From Nocardioides sp. Root190 (GTDB lineage Bacteria; Actinomycetota; Actinomycetes; Propionibacteriales; Nocardioidaceae), in the NCBI RefSeq assembly GCF_001428565.1, contig NZ_LMIA01000010.1:740800-804799 (forward strand): a stretch of DNA of 64,000 bases. Reading direction: 5' to 3'. Numbering within the stretch: the first letter of the stretch is position 1; every line of letters begins with the position of its first letter. Below are positions 1 to 8,324 of this stretch, piece after piece. The notes beneath the pieces were generated by a model that was given only the letters and a program-made list of their open reading frames with translations, was not told the origin of the DNA and did no database searches. The position numbers and the translations under genes are program-made.

Positions 1-404
1 AAGGAGGGCTCGAGGTCCGCCCACACCTCGAACACGTCGGCGTACGACGCGTTGCTGAGGTTGAAGTAGAGCGTCGCGGTCCGCGCGAGGTAGCTCGCGT
101 TGATGGCCGAGACGATGGGCCCGCCGTTGGGGCCGCGCTTGAGCGTGATCAGGCCCTGCACCTCGAGGATCCGCAGCCCCTCGCGCAGGGACTCGCGGCT
201 GACGCCGTAGTGCTCCAGCATCTCGGCCTCGGGCCGCAGCCGGTCGCCGGGGGACATCCGCGCCGCGACGACGTCCGACACGATGCGCGCGGCGACGACC
301 TCCGACGCCTTCGGCTGCCGCAGGGGCGTCGGCCGACCGTTGCCGCCCGGGTCGGCGAAATCGCCCCCGGGCGTGTAGACGATGGGCAGTCCGTGGCGGT
401 GCAC
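1..404 (-). CDS. GntR-family (FadR/FCD type) transcriptional regulator, C-terminus cut by window edge
   Basis: The visible N-terminal part reads RQPKASEVVAARIVSDVV, then a winged helix-turn-helix with YGVSRESLREGLRILEVQ and the wing LITLKRGPNGGPIV, typical of GntR repressors. The start of an all-helical FCD-like ligand domain follows before the window ends. I chose the GTG at 404: it has GGGAGG about 8 bases upstream, and the ATG at 409 is in another frame. It starts 1 base after the stop of the upstream alcohol dehydrogenase gene, so the two are probably translationally coupled. FCD regulators usually sense carboxylic acids or acyl-CoAs, so control of the neighbouring catabolic genes is a reasonable inference. 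Family call is firm; ligand unknown. Confidence 0.85.
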   Translation of the reverse strand, partial: MHRHGLPIVYTPGGDFADPGGNGRPTPLRQPKASEVVAARIVSDVVAARMSPGDRLRPEAEMLEHYGVSRESLREGLRILEVQGLITLKRGPNGGPIVSAINASYLARTATLYFNLSNASYADVFEVWADLEPS

Positions 405-405
405 G

Positions 406-1491
406 TCATCGACCTCCCTGTCCGCGCGTGGTCACAGACGACCCGGCCGGGGGCCCAGTATGCCGGGGATCGACGACCAGGCGGCCCAGGACGCCACCCC
501 GTCGCAGCCGCTCGTAGGCCGCCGGGACGTCGTCGAAGCCGATCACCTCGACCTCGGGCACGAGGTGCCCCGCCCGCGCGAGCGCCACCACGGCGGCCAG
601 CTCCTCGGCCGTTCCCCAGAAGGGCGCCGAGACCCGGACGCCCTGGGGCAGGGCGCCCTTGCGGAAGTCGAGGGAGCCGCCACCGCTGCCGACCACCACG
701 AGGTCCCCGCCCGGACCGAGCAGGTCCACGCCCAGCGCGATCGTCGCGTCCGCGCCCACGAAGTCCAGCACGGCGTCGGCGCCTCCGTGCGGTGCCAGCT
801 CGGCGCGCAGGTCGTCGGGCGTACCCACCACGTGCGCGCCGGAGCGCGTCGCCAGGTCGAGGGCAGGCGGGTGCGTGTCGGTCGCCAGCACCTGCGCCGC
901 CGTGGTGGCCCGCAGGACCTGCACGGCCAGATGGCCGAGGCCACCGACGCCGATCACGACCACGCGGCCACCGGAGGCCGGCAGCCGGTCCGCGGCCGTC
1001 GCCACGGCGTGGTACGACGTGAGCCCGCCGTCAGTCAGGGGTGCGGCGACCTCGGGGGCGAGCCCCGTGGCATCGACGACGCTCCCGACCGGGACGACGG
1101 CGTACCTCGCCAGACCGCCGTCGCGGCCGATGCCGCCGCCGACGGCCCGGCCACGGCCCGTGCAGTAGTTGGTGCGCCCCGAGCGGCACCGGTCGCAGGT
1201 GCCACAGGCCCACACGCCGTGCACCACCACCGCGCGACCGACGAGCGCCGGGTCGCCGGGGGCCGCGACGACCGTGCCGGCGACCTCGTGGCCGAGCGTG
1301 AACGGCACGTCGAAGGCCATCGGCTCCGGGGAGTCGAGCAGGTGCACGTCGGAGTGGCACAGGCCGACAGCAGTGACCTCCAGCAGCACCTCCCCCTCCG
1401 CCGGCACCGGGACCGGCACCTCCTGCAGGGAGACGGGCGCGCCGTAGGCGGTGAGTCGCCACGCGGCCATCGTGCCGCCCGGCGTACTCAC
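406..1491 (-). CDS. Zinc-dependent alcohol dehydrogenase (MDR superfamily)
   Basis: About 361 residues, the usual MDR length. The N-terminal GroES-like domain has the catalytic-zinc motifs GLCHSDVH and LGHE. The structural-zinc lobe has four cysteines in CGTCDRCRSGRTNYC. The Rossmann domain carries VIGVGGLGHLAVQ for NAD(P) binding. The reaction would be oxidation of an alcohol to an aldehyde or ketone, or the reverse. I chose the GTG at 1491, which overlaps the stop of the upstream SDR gene (GTGA) and has GGGGAG about 8 bases upstream; the ATG at 1470 is an alternative. It sits in a run of oxidoreductases and probably acts on a hydroxy intermediate of the same pathway. Substrate cannot be read from the sequence. 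Confidence 0.9.
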   Translation of the reverse strand: MSTPGGTMAAWRLTAYGAPVSLQEVPVPVPAEGEVLLEVTAVGLCHSDVHLLDSPEPMAFDVPFTLGHEVAGTVVAAPGDPALVGRAVVVHGVWACGTCDRCRSGRTNYCTGRGRAVGGGIGRDGGLARYAVVPVGSVVDATGLAPEVAAPLTDGGLTSYHAVATAADRLPASGGRVVVIGVGGLGHLAVQVLRATTAAQVLATDTHPPALDLATRSGAHVVGTPDDLRAELAPHGGADAVLDFVGADATIALGVDLLGPGGDLVVVGSGGGSLDFRKGALPQGVRVSAPFWGTAEELAAVVALARAGHLVPEVEVIGFDDVPAAYERLRRGGVLGRLVVDPRHTGPPAGSSVTTRGQGGR

Positions 1492-2246
1492 CACAGGGAC
1501 TCCCCGCCATCGACGACGAGGTTGGTGCCGGTGACGAATCCCGAGCCGGGACCGGCCAGGTAGGCCGCGGCCCGCGCCATGTCGTCGGGCGTGCCGGGGC
1601 GCCCCATCGGCACGTCCTCGGTGCGCTCGCGGAGCAGGTCGGGGTTGTGGTCCATCGACAGGGGGGTGGCGGTGATGCCCGGTGACAGCACGTTGACCCG
1701 GACGCCGAGGGGAGCCAGCTCGTAGGCCGCCACCCGCGCCAGCTGGTTCAACCCGGCCTTGGTGGCGGCGTACGGCGCGACGCCGGGGCGGGCGCCCAAC
1801 CCACGGATGGAGGAGACCACGATGATCGACTTGTTGCCGGGCGGCTGGTCGACCATGACCCGGGCCGCACCCTGCACGCAGAGGAAGGTCCCGGTCAGGT
1901 TGAGGGCGAGGATCCCGTCCCAGTCCTCCTCGGTCACCTCGAGGAACGGGCGCAGCATGCCGCTGCCGACGTTGGCGACGAAGACGTTGAGCGAGGGCAG
2001 CCCCGCGACGACGTCGAGGAGCCGACGCACCGCGGCGCGATCGGCGACGTCGGCCACCTCGGTGCGGACCTCCTGGCCGGGACCGGCATCTGCCCGCAGG
2101 CTCGTGGCCGCGGCCGCGAGGTCGTCGGGGTTGCGGGCGACGAGCAGGACGTGTGCCCCGTCCGCCACCAGCGCCCGGGCGATGCCGGCACCGATCCCCT
2201 TGCTCGCGCCGGTCACCACGGCCCACTGGCCGGTCAGGTCGCTCAT
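1488..2246 (-). CDS. Short-chain dehydrogenase/reductase (classical SDR)
   Basis: 252 residues, standard classical SDR size. It shows the cofactor motif TGASKGIGAGIA near residue 12, VANVG in place of NNAG, a serine-containing strand IIVVSSIRG, the catalytic YAATK and the C-terminal VDGGESLW. The ATG at 2246 has a GAGGAGAG ribosome site. The gene is 18 bases downstream of the next SDR and overlaps the alcohol dehydrogenase by 4 bases, so it is operonic. Likely an NAD(P)-dependent hydroxyacyl or alcohol dehydrogenase. It shares the ending VDGGESL with the SDR at 10208-10996, which suggests the two are paralogues. Confidence 0.9.
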   Translation of the reverse strand: MSDLTGQWAVVTGASKGIGAGIARALVADGAHVLLVARNPDDLAAAATSLRADAGPGQEVRTEVADVADRAAVRRLLDVVAGLPSLNVFVANVGSGMLRPFLEVTEEDWDGILALNLTGTFLCVQGAARVMVDQPPGNKSIIVVSSIRGLGARPGVAPYAATKAGLNQLARVAAYELAPLGVRVNVLSPGITATPLSMDHNPDLLRERTEDVPMGRPGTPDDMARAAAYLAGPGSGFVTGTNLVVDGGESLW

Positions 2247-2264
2247 CTTGTCTCTCTCCTCTGG

Positions 2265-3017
2265 TCAGTAGACCGTGCTGCGGCCGCCGTCGACCGGGAT
2301 GAGCACGCCCGTGGTGTAGCTGCTCGCGTCGCTGGCGAGGTGGACGACGATGCCCACCAGCTCCTCGGGTCGCCCCAGCCTGCCGGCGGGCAGCCCGGCG
2401 ACCACCTTGCCGATGAACTCCTCGCTCCAGCCCGCCGCCATGTCGGTGGCGAAGCCACCGGGCAGGACGCAGTTGACGCGGACGTGCGGGGCGTACTCCT
2501 TGGCGAACGCCTGCGTCAGCGCGTTGAGCCCGGCCTTGGCCGCGGCGTACGTCGCCTCGTCGGCACTGGGGCGCAGGGAGCCGACGCTGGAGATGTTGAT
2601 GATCGAGCCGCTCCCGCGCGCGGCCATCCGGGCGCCGGCGACGGCCATCATCCGGAAGGGGCCCTTGAGGTTGACCTCGATGGTCTTGTCGAACAGGCCC
2701 TCGGAGAGATCCTCGAGGCTGGGCGCCCCCGGTGCGATGCCGGCGTTGTTGACCAGCACGTCGAGCGGCCCGACCTCACGCTCGACCAGGTCGAGTGCCG
2801 GAGTGATCGAGTCCCACTGCCCGACGTGCAGGGCGAGCGGGAAGGTACGGCCGCCGGTCGCGGCGGTGATCTGCGCCGCCGTCTCCTCGCAGGCCTCGGC
2901 CTTGCGGCTCGAGACGACCACGGTGGCCCCGGCCCTCGACAATCCCTCGGCGATGGCTCGTCCCAGGCCGCGGGTGGCGCCCGTGACCAGGGCGACCTTG
3001 CCGTCCAGCTCGTTCAT
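2265..3017 (-). CDS. Short-chain dehydrogenase/reductase (FabG-like)
   Basis: 250 residues with the full classical SDR set: TGATRGLGRAIAEGL at the N-terminus, NNAGIAPG, the catalytic serine in IINISSVGS, YAAAK, and a C-terminal VDGGRSTVY. The ATG at 3017 is preceded by GAGGAG. This is the closest of the SDRs here to 3-oxoacyl-CoA/ACP reductases, and an LvaD-like 3-hydroxyacyl-CoA step is possible. It is 46 bases downstream of the ABC permease gene on the same strand and 18 bases upstream of the next SDR. Confidence 0.9.
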   Translation of the reverse strand: MNELDGKVALVTGATRGLGRAIAEGLSRAGATVVVSSRKAEACEETAAQITAATGGRTFPLALHVGQWDSITPALDLVEREVGPLDVLVNNAGIAPGAPSLEDLSEGLFDKTIEVNLKGPFRMMAVAGARMAARGSGSIINISSVGSLRPSADEATYAAAKAGLNALTQAFAKEYAPHVRVNCVLPGGFATDMAAGWSEEFIGKVVAGLPAGRLGRPEELVGIVVHLASDASSYTTGVLIPVDGGRSTVY

Positions 3018-3063
3018 TGCTCGCTCCTCCTCATGCGTCGCGCCCCGGTCCGGGGAGCGGCGC

Positions 3064-4791
3064 TCACAGCTTGCTCAGCACGTCACGCCCGCCCAGCGTC
3101 ATGGCCAGGCCCACCCCTGCCCCCGTCACGAGGGTCATGAGCAGCGAGACCGCAGCCACGGTCGGGTAGGAGCCGTTGCTCCAGAAGTCGTAGACGATGG
3201 TGCCCATCACCTGGGTCGTGGGTGATCGCACCAGCATCGAGGCCGAGAACTCGTGGGTCAGCAGCACGAACATCAGGGCCACGGCTCCACCGATGCTGCC
3301 GCGCAGCAGGGGCAGCATGATCCGGGCGTGGGTGACCAGCCGGCCGGCACCGGAGACCCACGAGGCCTCCTGGTACGACGTGCCGAGCGCCAGCATGCCG
3401 TTCATCATCATGCGCGTGGCGAAGGGGACCATCAGGGTCGCGTAGACCAGCACGATCACCCACGTGGAGCCGTAGAGGACGAACGGCTCCTTGGTGTAGG
3501 TCAGCAGGAAGCCGGCGCCGAAGATGACCGCCGGGACGCCGAGGGGCAGCGCGACGAGGAAGTCCAGCAGGGCGCGGGCGACGCGGAAGCGGTCGCCGAG
3601 GAGCACGATCGCTGCGACGTACCCGAGCGGCAGCACCACGGCGACCGCGGCGACGGAGGCCAGCAGGCTGGTGGTCACCGACTCGATGATCGCGGGGTTG
3701 TCCAGGACGGTGCGGAAGTTGTCGAGCGTGAAGGTCGAGGGATCGAGCGTCGAGCTCCAGTACGGCGAGAGGGCGACGGCGACCAGCCCGGCCAGCGGGA
3801 GCACGACGGCCACGAGGCCGTAGACCGCGATCACCACGACCGCCCAGCGGGCGGGGCGCTGGCGGCGTACGGCGCCCTTGCCGCCGTGGGTGACGAAGCG
3901 ACGCTGGTCCCCGATGCCGAGCTTCTGCGCGAGCACGATCAGCACGCCGAAGACCAGCAGGGGCGAGCCCAGTGCCGCGGCCTTGGCGAAGTCGATGGGA
4001 CTGGAGGCCGTTGCGAAGTACATCTCGCTCGTCAGGACTCTGATGCCCTCCTTCGTGCCCAGGAGCAGGGGGGCCGTGAACTGGCCGAGCCCGAGCAGCA
4101 GGGCGACACCGGCGCCGTAGATGAGCGAGGGACGCAGCAGCGGCAGCACGACGCGGAAGAAGACGCCGGCGCCGGAGGACCCGGCGACCTGGGCGGCCTC
4201 GAGGTGGTCGACGCTGATGTTGGCCAGGCCGGCGCTCACGAAGAGGTAGACGAAGCTGGTCAGCCCGAAGCCGGTGATCAGCACGATCCACGGCATCGAG
4301 TAGACGTTGACGGGCCCGGTGTCCAGGTCCGACCACCAGGGCAGCTTGCGCATCGCGGCGTTGAGGTAGCCCGGTCCCGGGGACAGCAGGAAGGCCCATC
4401 CCACCACGGCTGCGATCGCCGGCAGGACGATCGGCAGGATCGGCACGGTGCGCAGGATGCCGGCACGCGGTGGCAGCCTGCTCGCGGCGTAGGCGAGGAG
4501 CGTCCCGAGCACCATCGCCACCACGACCGATCCGACGGCGAGGTAGACGGTGCGGAGCACCAGCCGGGTGAAGTCGGGGTTGTCGAGCATGCGGGAGTAG
4601 CCCGCGCCCCCGTCGGCCATCGCCAGCTCCTGGAGCCGGTACAACGGGACGCCGACGAGGTAGAGCAGCACCAGCACGATCAGCCAGACCCCGATCCGGC
4701 GGCGGGTGTCCGCCGAGCCGGGCAGGCGTCGGGCCGGGGGTTGGGCAGCCGCGGCGGGAGCGGGGTCGGGGCGCGTGGCCGTCGCGGTCAT
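3064..4791 (-). CDS. ABC transporter permease, double-length (iron/2-aminoethylphosphonate-type, two BPD_transp_1 halves)
   Basis: About 575 residues. A Pro/Ala-rich cytoplasmic N-terminus (to about residue 28) is followed by a first helix, GVWLIVLVLLYLVGVPLY, and then roughly twelve membrane segments in two halves. Each half carries an EAA-like loop: LEAAQVAGSSGAGVFFRV in the first and YQEASWVSGAGR in the second. Such fused permeases occur in FbpB/ThiP/AfuB-type importers, where one chain replaces a permease dimer. The ATG at 4791 overlaps the ATPase stop (ATGA). With the ATPase and lipoprotein it forms a complete importer. The substrate could be iron or a small organic acid; its place in a catabolic island favours the latter, but that is inference. 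Confidence 0.88.
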   Translation of the reverse strand: MTATATRPDPAPAAAAQPPARRLPGSADTRRRIGVWLIVLVLLYLVGVPLYRLQELAMADGGAGYSRMLDNPDFTRLVLRTVYLAVGSVVVAMVLGTLLAYAASRLPPRAGILRTVPILPIVLPAIAAVVGWAFLLSPGPGYLNAAMRKLPWWSDLDTGPVNVYSMPWIVLITGFGLTSFVYLFVSAGLANISVDHLEAAQVAGSSGAGVFFRVVLPLLRPSLIYGAGVALLLGLGQFTAPLLLGTKEGIRVLTSEMYFATASSPIDFAKAAALGSPLLVFGVLIVLAQKLGIGDQRRFVTHGGKGAVRRQRPARWAVVVIAVYGLVAVVLPLAGLVAVALSPYWSSTLDPSTFTLDNFRTVLDNPAIIESVTTSLLASVAAVAVVLPLGYVAAIVLLGDRFRVARALLDFLVALPLGVPAVIFGAGFLLTYTKEPFVLYGSTWVIVLVYATLMVPFATRMMMNGMLALGTSYQEASWVSGAGRLVTHARIMLPLLRGSIGGAVALMFVLLTHEFSASMLVRSPTTQVMGTIVYDFWSNGSYPTVAAVSLLMTLVTGAGVGLAMTLGGRDVLSKL

Positions 4792-5924
4792 GCCGACACC
4801 CGCGCCGGCTGCTCGGTGCGGGCCACCGCCTGGCCCGTCACGCCGTCGAAGACGCGCACCTTGTCGGCCGGGAAGGCCACGCCAACGCGCTCTCCCGGGG
4901 CGACGACCGCCTCGGCGGCACCGACCGGGACCCGGGCCCGCAGGGGGCTCCCGCCCTCGACGGTCATGGTGGCGTCGACGTGCCGGCCGCCGTACACGAC
5001 GTCGGTGACGACTGCCTCGACGACCAGCTCGCCCGGCCGGGCGGGCGCACCGCCCGCACGGACCTGGACGTCGTCGGGCCGGATCCGCACGTCGACGGCG
5101 TCGTGTCCGCGAGGGATGTCGAGGGTGGCGGTCGTGCCGCCCGCGTGCGACCAGACGGTGTCGGACCGGGTGAGCCGCACTGTGTCGGCCATGCCGATGA
5201 ACTCGGCGACGTAGTCGCTCGCCGGGTCCTCGAAGACCGTGCGCGGCGCGGCGCACTGCTCGACGCGGCCACCCCGCAGGATGGCCATCCGGTCACCGAG
5301 CGCCAGCGCCTCGTCCTGGTCGTGGGTCACGAAGACGGCGGTGAAGCCCATCTGCCGGTGCAGGGCATGCAGCTCGGTGCGCACCAGCTCGCGCAGCTGC
5401 GCGTCCAGGTTGCTGAGCGGCTCGTCGAAGAGCATCAGGTCCGGGCGGGACACGATGCCCCGGGCCAGGGCGACCCGCTGCTGCTGGCCACCGCTGAGCT
5501 GGCCCGGGTAGCGGTCGAGCAGGTGGCTGCAGTCGACCATGGCCGCCGCCTTCTCGACCCAACCGTCGCGCAGCCCCTCCTTGTTGCGGCGCACCTTCAA
5601 CGGGTAGCCGATGTTCTTGCGCACCGTCATGTGCGGCCACAGCGCGTAGGACTGGAAGACCATCCCCACGTTGCGCTTCTCGGCGGGTACGTCGACCCGC
5701 CGAGAAGCGTCGTACACGACGCGGTCCCCGAAGGAGATGGTGCCCTCGCTGGGCGACTCCAGTCCGGCCAGGCAGCGCAGCGTGGTCGTCTTGCCGCAGC
5801 CGCTCGCGCCCAGGAGCACGAGGAGCTCGCCCTCCTGGATGTGCAGGTCCAGGTCGTCGATGACGGCCTCGCTGTCGCTGCCACCGAAGCGCTTGCTCAG
5901 TGCAGAGATCGTCACGTCAGCCAT
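4788..5924 (-). CDS. ABC transporter ATP-binding protein (FbpC/PotA-like, TOBE domain)
   Basis: 378 residues. Walker A is GASGCGKTTT, the Q-loop lies in VFQSYALWPHM, the signature is LSGGQQQR, Walker B is LMLFDEPLSNLD and the switch histidine is in FVTHDQDEAL. After about residue 240 comes a TOBE-like beta domain ending in a predicted small-molecule fold. It powers the adjacent fused permease. The ATG at 5924 has AGGAGTGACCC upstream. The gene lies between the lipoprotein and permease genes, overlapping the latter by 4 bases. All catalytic motifs are intact. Confidence 0.93.
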   Translation of the reverse strand: MADVTISALSKRFGGSDSEAVIDDLDLHIQEGELLVLLGASGCGKTTTLRCLAGLESPSEGTISFGDRVVYDASRRVDVPAEKRNVGMVFQSYALWPHMTVRKNIGYPLKVRRNKEGLRDGWVEKAAAMVDCSHLLDRYPGQLSGGQQQRVALARGIVSRPDLMLFDEPLSNLDAQLRELVRTELHALHRQMGFTAVFVTHDQDEALALGDRMAILRGGRVEQCAAPRTVFEDPASDYVAEFIGMADTVRLTRSDTVWSHAGGTTATLDIPRGHDAVDVRIRPDDVQVRAGGAPARPGELVVEAVVTDVVYGGRHVDATMTVEGGSPLRARVPVGAAEAVVAPGERVGVAFPADKVRVFDGVTGQAVARTEQPARVSA

Positions 5925-5961
5925 GGGTCACTCCTCGGGTTGTCGGGTCAGCCGTGCCGCG

Positions 5962-6981
5962 TCAGCGGAACAGCTTGTTCCACTTGTTCTGGAAGTCGGT
6001 CACGGCCTCGGGGGTGAGGGCCTCGTAGTCGATGCGGCGAACCGAGTCCAGGGTGCCGAACGTGCCGGGCACGTCGGGTCGCACCGAGGCGGCCTTGCGG
6101 GCGATGGCCTCCTGGCCGGCCTCGGTCAGCATGAAGTCGGCGAGGAGCTGGGCCGCGTTCGGGTGGGGGGCGTCCGCGATGATGCCGCCGTAGAAGACGG
6201 CCGCCCACTTCTCGTCCTCGAAGCCGAAGTCGACGGGGGCGCCGGCCTCCTGCTGGTCGACCTGCGGCTCCACGAAGATCGCGCCCGCGATCTCACCGGA
6301 GGACAGCGCCTCGGCGGCCGGGAGGGCGCCGGGGTAGATCTGCGGGTCCTGCGCGGCGAGCTTCTCGAGGAAGTCCTCGCCGTGGATGCCGGTGAGGTAG
6401 TTGTAGTAGTCGACGAACGTCGCGCTGGTCGGCTCCGGGACGCCCAGCTTGCCCTTGAAGGCGGGGTCGAGCAGGTCGGCGTAGCTCTCGACCTTGCCGG
6501 GGAACAGGTCGGTGTTCCAGGCGAAGGTCAGCACCGTGGCGTCGATGTCGAAGATCTCGTCGCCCTGCATGACGTCGAGCTCCTCGAAGGCCGGGCCCTG
6601 CGGAGCGACGTAGTAGTCCTGGTCGGCGAAGGTCTCCTGCGCCGGGCGCAGGGAGCTGACGTAGACGTCGGCGACGGTCTTGCCGGTCTGCTTCTCGGCC
6701 TCGATCTTGGGCTGGAGCTCCGGGTCGATGCCGCGCACGACCTCGACCTCGATGCCGTACTCCTTCTCGAAGGCGGCGGCGAAGTCGTCGAGCTGGGTCT
6801 GGCCCTGGCTGGAGTAGACGGTGACCGATCCCTCCTTCTTCGCGGCCTCGACGATCGAGTCCCATCCTCCCTCCGCCAGGGTCGAGTCGGGCTCGTCGCT
6901 GCCGCACGCCGCGGCGAGGCCGAGCAGGGACAGCACGGACAGGGCGGCGATGGACCTGCGCAGCCGGTGGGTGTTGTTCAT
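5962..6981 (-). CDS. ABC transporter substrate-binding lipoprotein (Fe(3+)/SBP_bac_6-like)
   Basis: 339 residues starting with a lipoprotein signal: basic MNNTHRLRR, a hydrophobic stretch and the lipobox LAAAC, with the lipidated cysteine at about residue 26. The mature start AAKKEGSVTVYSSQGQTQ is characteristic of the periplasmic Fe(3+)/phosphonate/thiamine binding-protein group. A YY pair occurs in FVDYYNYL, but I cannot show that it is the iron-binding tyrosine pair of FbpA. It is the first gene of the importer sub-block and has AGGAG before the ATG. It would capture the substrate outside the membrane. Substrate undecided between ferric iron and an organic compound. Confidence 0.88.
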   Translation of the reverse strand: MNNTHRLRRSIAALSVLSLLGLAAACGSDEPDSTLAEGGWDSIVEAAKKEGSVTVYSSQGQTQLDDFAAAFEKEYGIEVEVVRGIDPELQPKIEAEKQTGKTVADVYVSSLRPAQETFADQDYYVAPQGPAFEELDVMQGDEIFDIDATVLTFAWNTDLFPGKVESYADLLDPAFKGKLGVPEPTSATFVDYYNYLTGIHGEDFLEKLAAQDPQIYPGALPAAEALSSGEIAGAIFVEPQVDQQEAGAPVDFGFEDEKWAAVFYGGIIADAPHPNAAQLLADFMLTEAGQEAIARKAASVRPDVPGTFGTLDSVRRIDYEALTPEAVTDFQNKWNKLFR

Positions 6982-6993
6982 CGTTCTCCTAGT

Positions 6994-7869
6994 TCAGATA
7001 GTGGCGTCACGCAGCGCGCGTGCTGCCTGCGTCAGACGGGTTCGCTTCTCGTCGAGCGAGCCGTCAGCGGGCCAGACCTGGTCGGCCCAGATCACGACGT
7101 GGTCGAAACCCGCCGCTCCGTAGCGACGCACGTCCTGGGGGTCCGCGCCCTCGATGCGCACGACCGTCTCGAACGGCTCCGCCGTCTTCCCGAGTTCTTC
7201 TCGCAACCCCTGGAGCCGGTCGCGCAGGCGCACCGCCTCCTCGAAGTCCGGCGTCCCGGAGGAGAACCAGCCGTCACCGGAGCGGGCGGCGCGGCGCAGT
7301 GCCGCATCGCTGTTGCCTCCGATGACGAGGGGCACGTCCACCGGCGCCGGAGTCATCTCCAGGGCCGCGAAGTCGAAGATGTCGCCGTGGTGCTCGACAG
7401 GCCCGCCCCCCAGGCAGGCCCGGAGCACGGCCAGGGACTCGTCCAGGCGGCGCCCGCGGGTCTTGAAGGGCACCCCGAGCGCGTCGAACTCCTCGGTGAG
7501 CCAGCCGGCTCCCACGCCGAGCACGAACCGGCCGCCGGAGATCTCGGCGAGGGTGGCCGCGGCCCGGGCGACGAGCAGGGGCTCGCGCAGCGGGAGGACG
7601 AAGACCCCGGTGGCGAGCCGGATGCGCTCGGTGGTCGCCGCGGCGGCCGCGAGGGTCACCAGCGGGTCCAGCAGGTGGGTGTTCTCCTGCACGATCGGCC
7701 CGGTGTGGTGCTGCTTGACCTCGTGGCCGGGGTGGACGCTCGTGTACTCCTGCGGGTGGAAGACGTGCTCACCGAGCCACAGGCTGTCGAAGCCGGCGTC
7801 CTCGGCCGCGCGGACCAGGTCCAGCAGGTCCGCGGCGGCCATGTCGTACGCCGAGAGGCCGATCCTCAT
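6994..7869 (-). CDS. LLM-class (luciferase-like) F420- or flavin-dependent oxidoreductase
   Basis: 291 residues, TIM-barrel luciferase family. Recognised by MRIGLSAYDMAAADLLDLVRAAEDAGFDSLWLGEHV, of which the AEDAGFDSLWLGEH core is diagnostic, by RIRLATGVFVLPLREP, and by FVLGVGAGWLTEEFDALG. The subgroup resembles actinobacterial F420-dependent dehydrogenases or reductases rather than FMN monooxygenases, though cofactor choice cannot be proved here. The start ATG at 7869 overlaps the stop of the DUF35 gene (ATGA). It may oxidise an alcohol or reduce an enoyl or keto group of a pathway intermediate. Confidence 0.85.
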   Translation of the reverse strand: MRIGLSAYDMAAADLLDLVRAAEDAGFDSLWLGEHVFHPQEYTSVHPGHEVKQHHTGPIVQENTHLLDPLVTLAAAAATTERIRLATGVFVLPLREPLLVARAAATLAEISGGRFVLGVGAGWLTEEFDALGVPFKTRGRRLDESLAVLRACLGGGPVEHHGDIFDFAALEMTPAPVDVPLVIGGNSDAALRRAARSGDGWFSSGTPDFEEAVRLRDRLQGLREELGKTAEPFETVVRIEGADPQDVRRYGAAGFDHVVIWADQVWPADGSLDEKRTRLTQAARALRDATI

Positions 7870-8324
7870 GCGCCGTCCTCCTCAGGGGTCGCGGTGTCAG
7901 GAGTGGTGGCCACCGTCGTCGGCCGCCACTGCGGGAGCACGACGCCGTCGCCGACCTCCTCGAACCAGACCTCCATGGCCTGGTCGGGGCGCACCTCGGC
8001 GCGCCCCGGCAGGGAGCCGAGCAGGCGGACCTCGGGGTGCTCGTCGAGCTGGACGACCACGACCGTGTACGGCGTGGGGTGGCCGGGGTGCACCTGGTGC
8101 TCGACCGTCGTCCAGGTGTGGACGCGTCCGGTTCCCTGCACCCGGCGCCACTCGCCGGCGTCCTCGTGGCAGTCCGGGCAGAACGCCTTCGGCAGGTGCA
8201 GGGCTCGCTCGCACCGGCCGCAGAACCGGATGACCAGCTCGTGCCGGGCGGCGGCCTCGAAGAACGGGCCGCTGTCGGGATCGTCGGTCACGGGCAGCAC
8301 CCGCGCCTGCGTCGGCGCGCTCAT
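7866..8324 (-). CDS. DUF35 OB-fold protein with rubredoxin-like zinc ribbon
   Basis: 152 residues. A zinc ribbon with two CxxC knuckles (CGRCERALHLPKAFCPDC) at about residues 35-52 is followed by an OB-fold, GRVHTWTTVEHQVHPG and onward. DUF35 proteins partner with thiolase-like enzymes; in steroid side-chain degradation the DUF35 domain of ChsH2 binds the aldolase Ltp2. Here it overlaps the start of a thiolase-superfamily gene by 4 bases, which fits an obligate complex. A second DUF35-thiolase pair lies at 14845-16436. Its role is probably acyl-CoA binding or stabilisation of the partner. Confidence 0.9.
   Translation of the reverse strand: MSAPTQARVLPVTDDPDSGPFFEAAARHELVIRFCGRCERALHLPKAFCPDCHEDAGEWRRVQGTGRVHTWTTVEHQVHPGHPTPYTVVVVQLDEHPEVRLLGSLPGRAEVRPDQAMEVWFEEVGDGVVLPQWRPTTVATTPDTATPEEDGA

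Noticed and set aside
406..2226. A single 606-residue protein joining SDR-like and alcohol-dehydrogenase sequence
   Set aside because: The first part is an out-of-frame reading of the SDR gene at 1488-2246. The dehydrogenase has its own GTG start at 1491 with a ribosome site.
3064..5256. A 730-residue permease with a long N-terminal extension
   Set aside because: The first 155 residues are the shadow frame of the ATPase gene; the ATG at 4791 overlapping the ATPase stop is the credible start.
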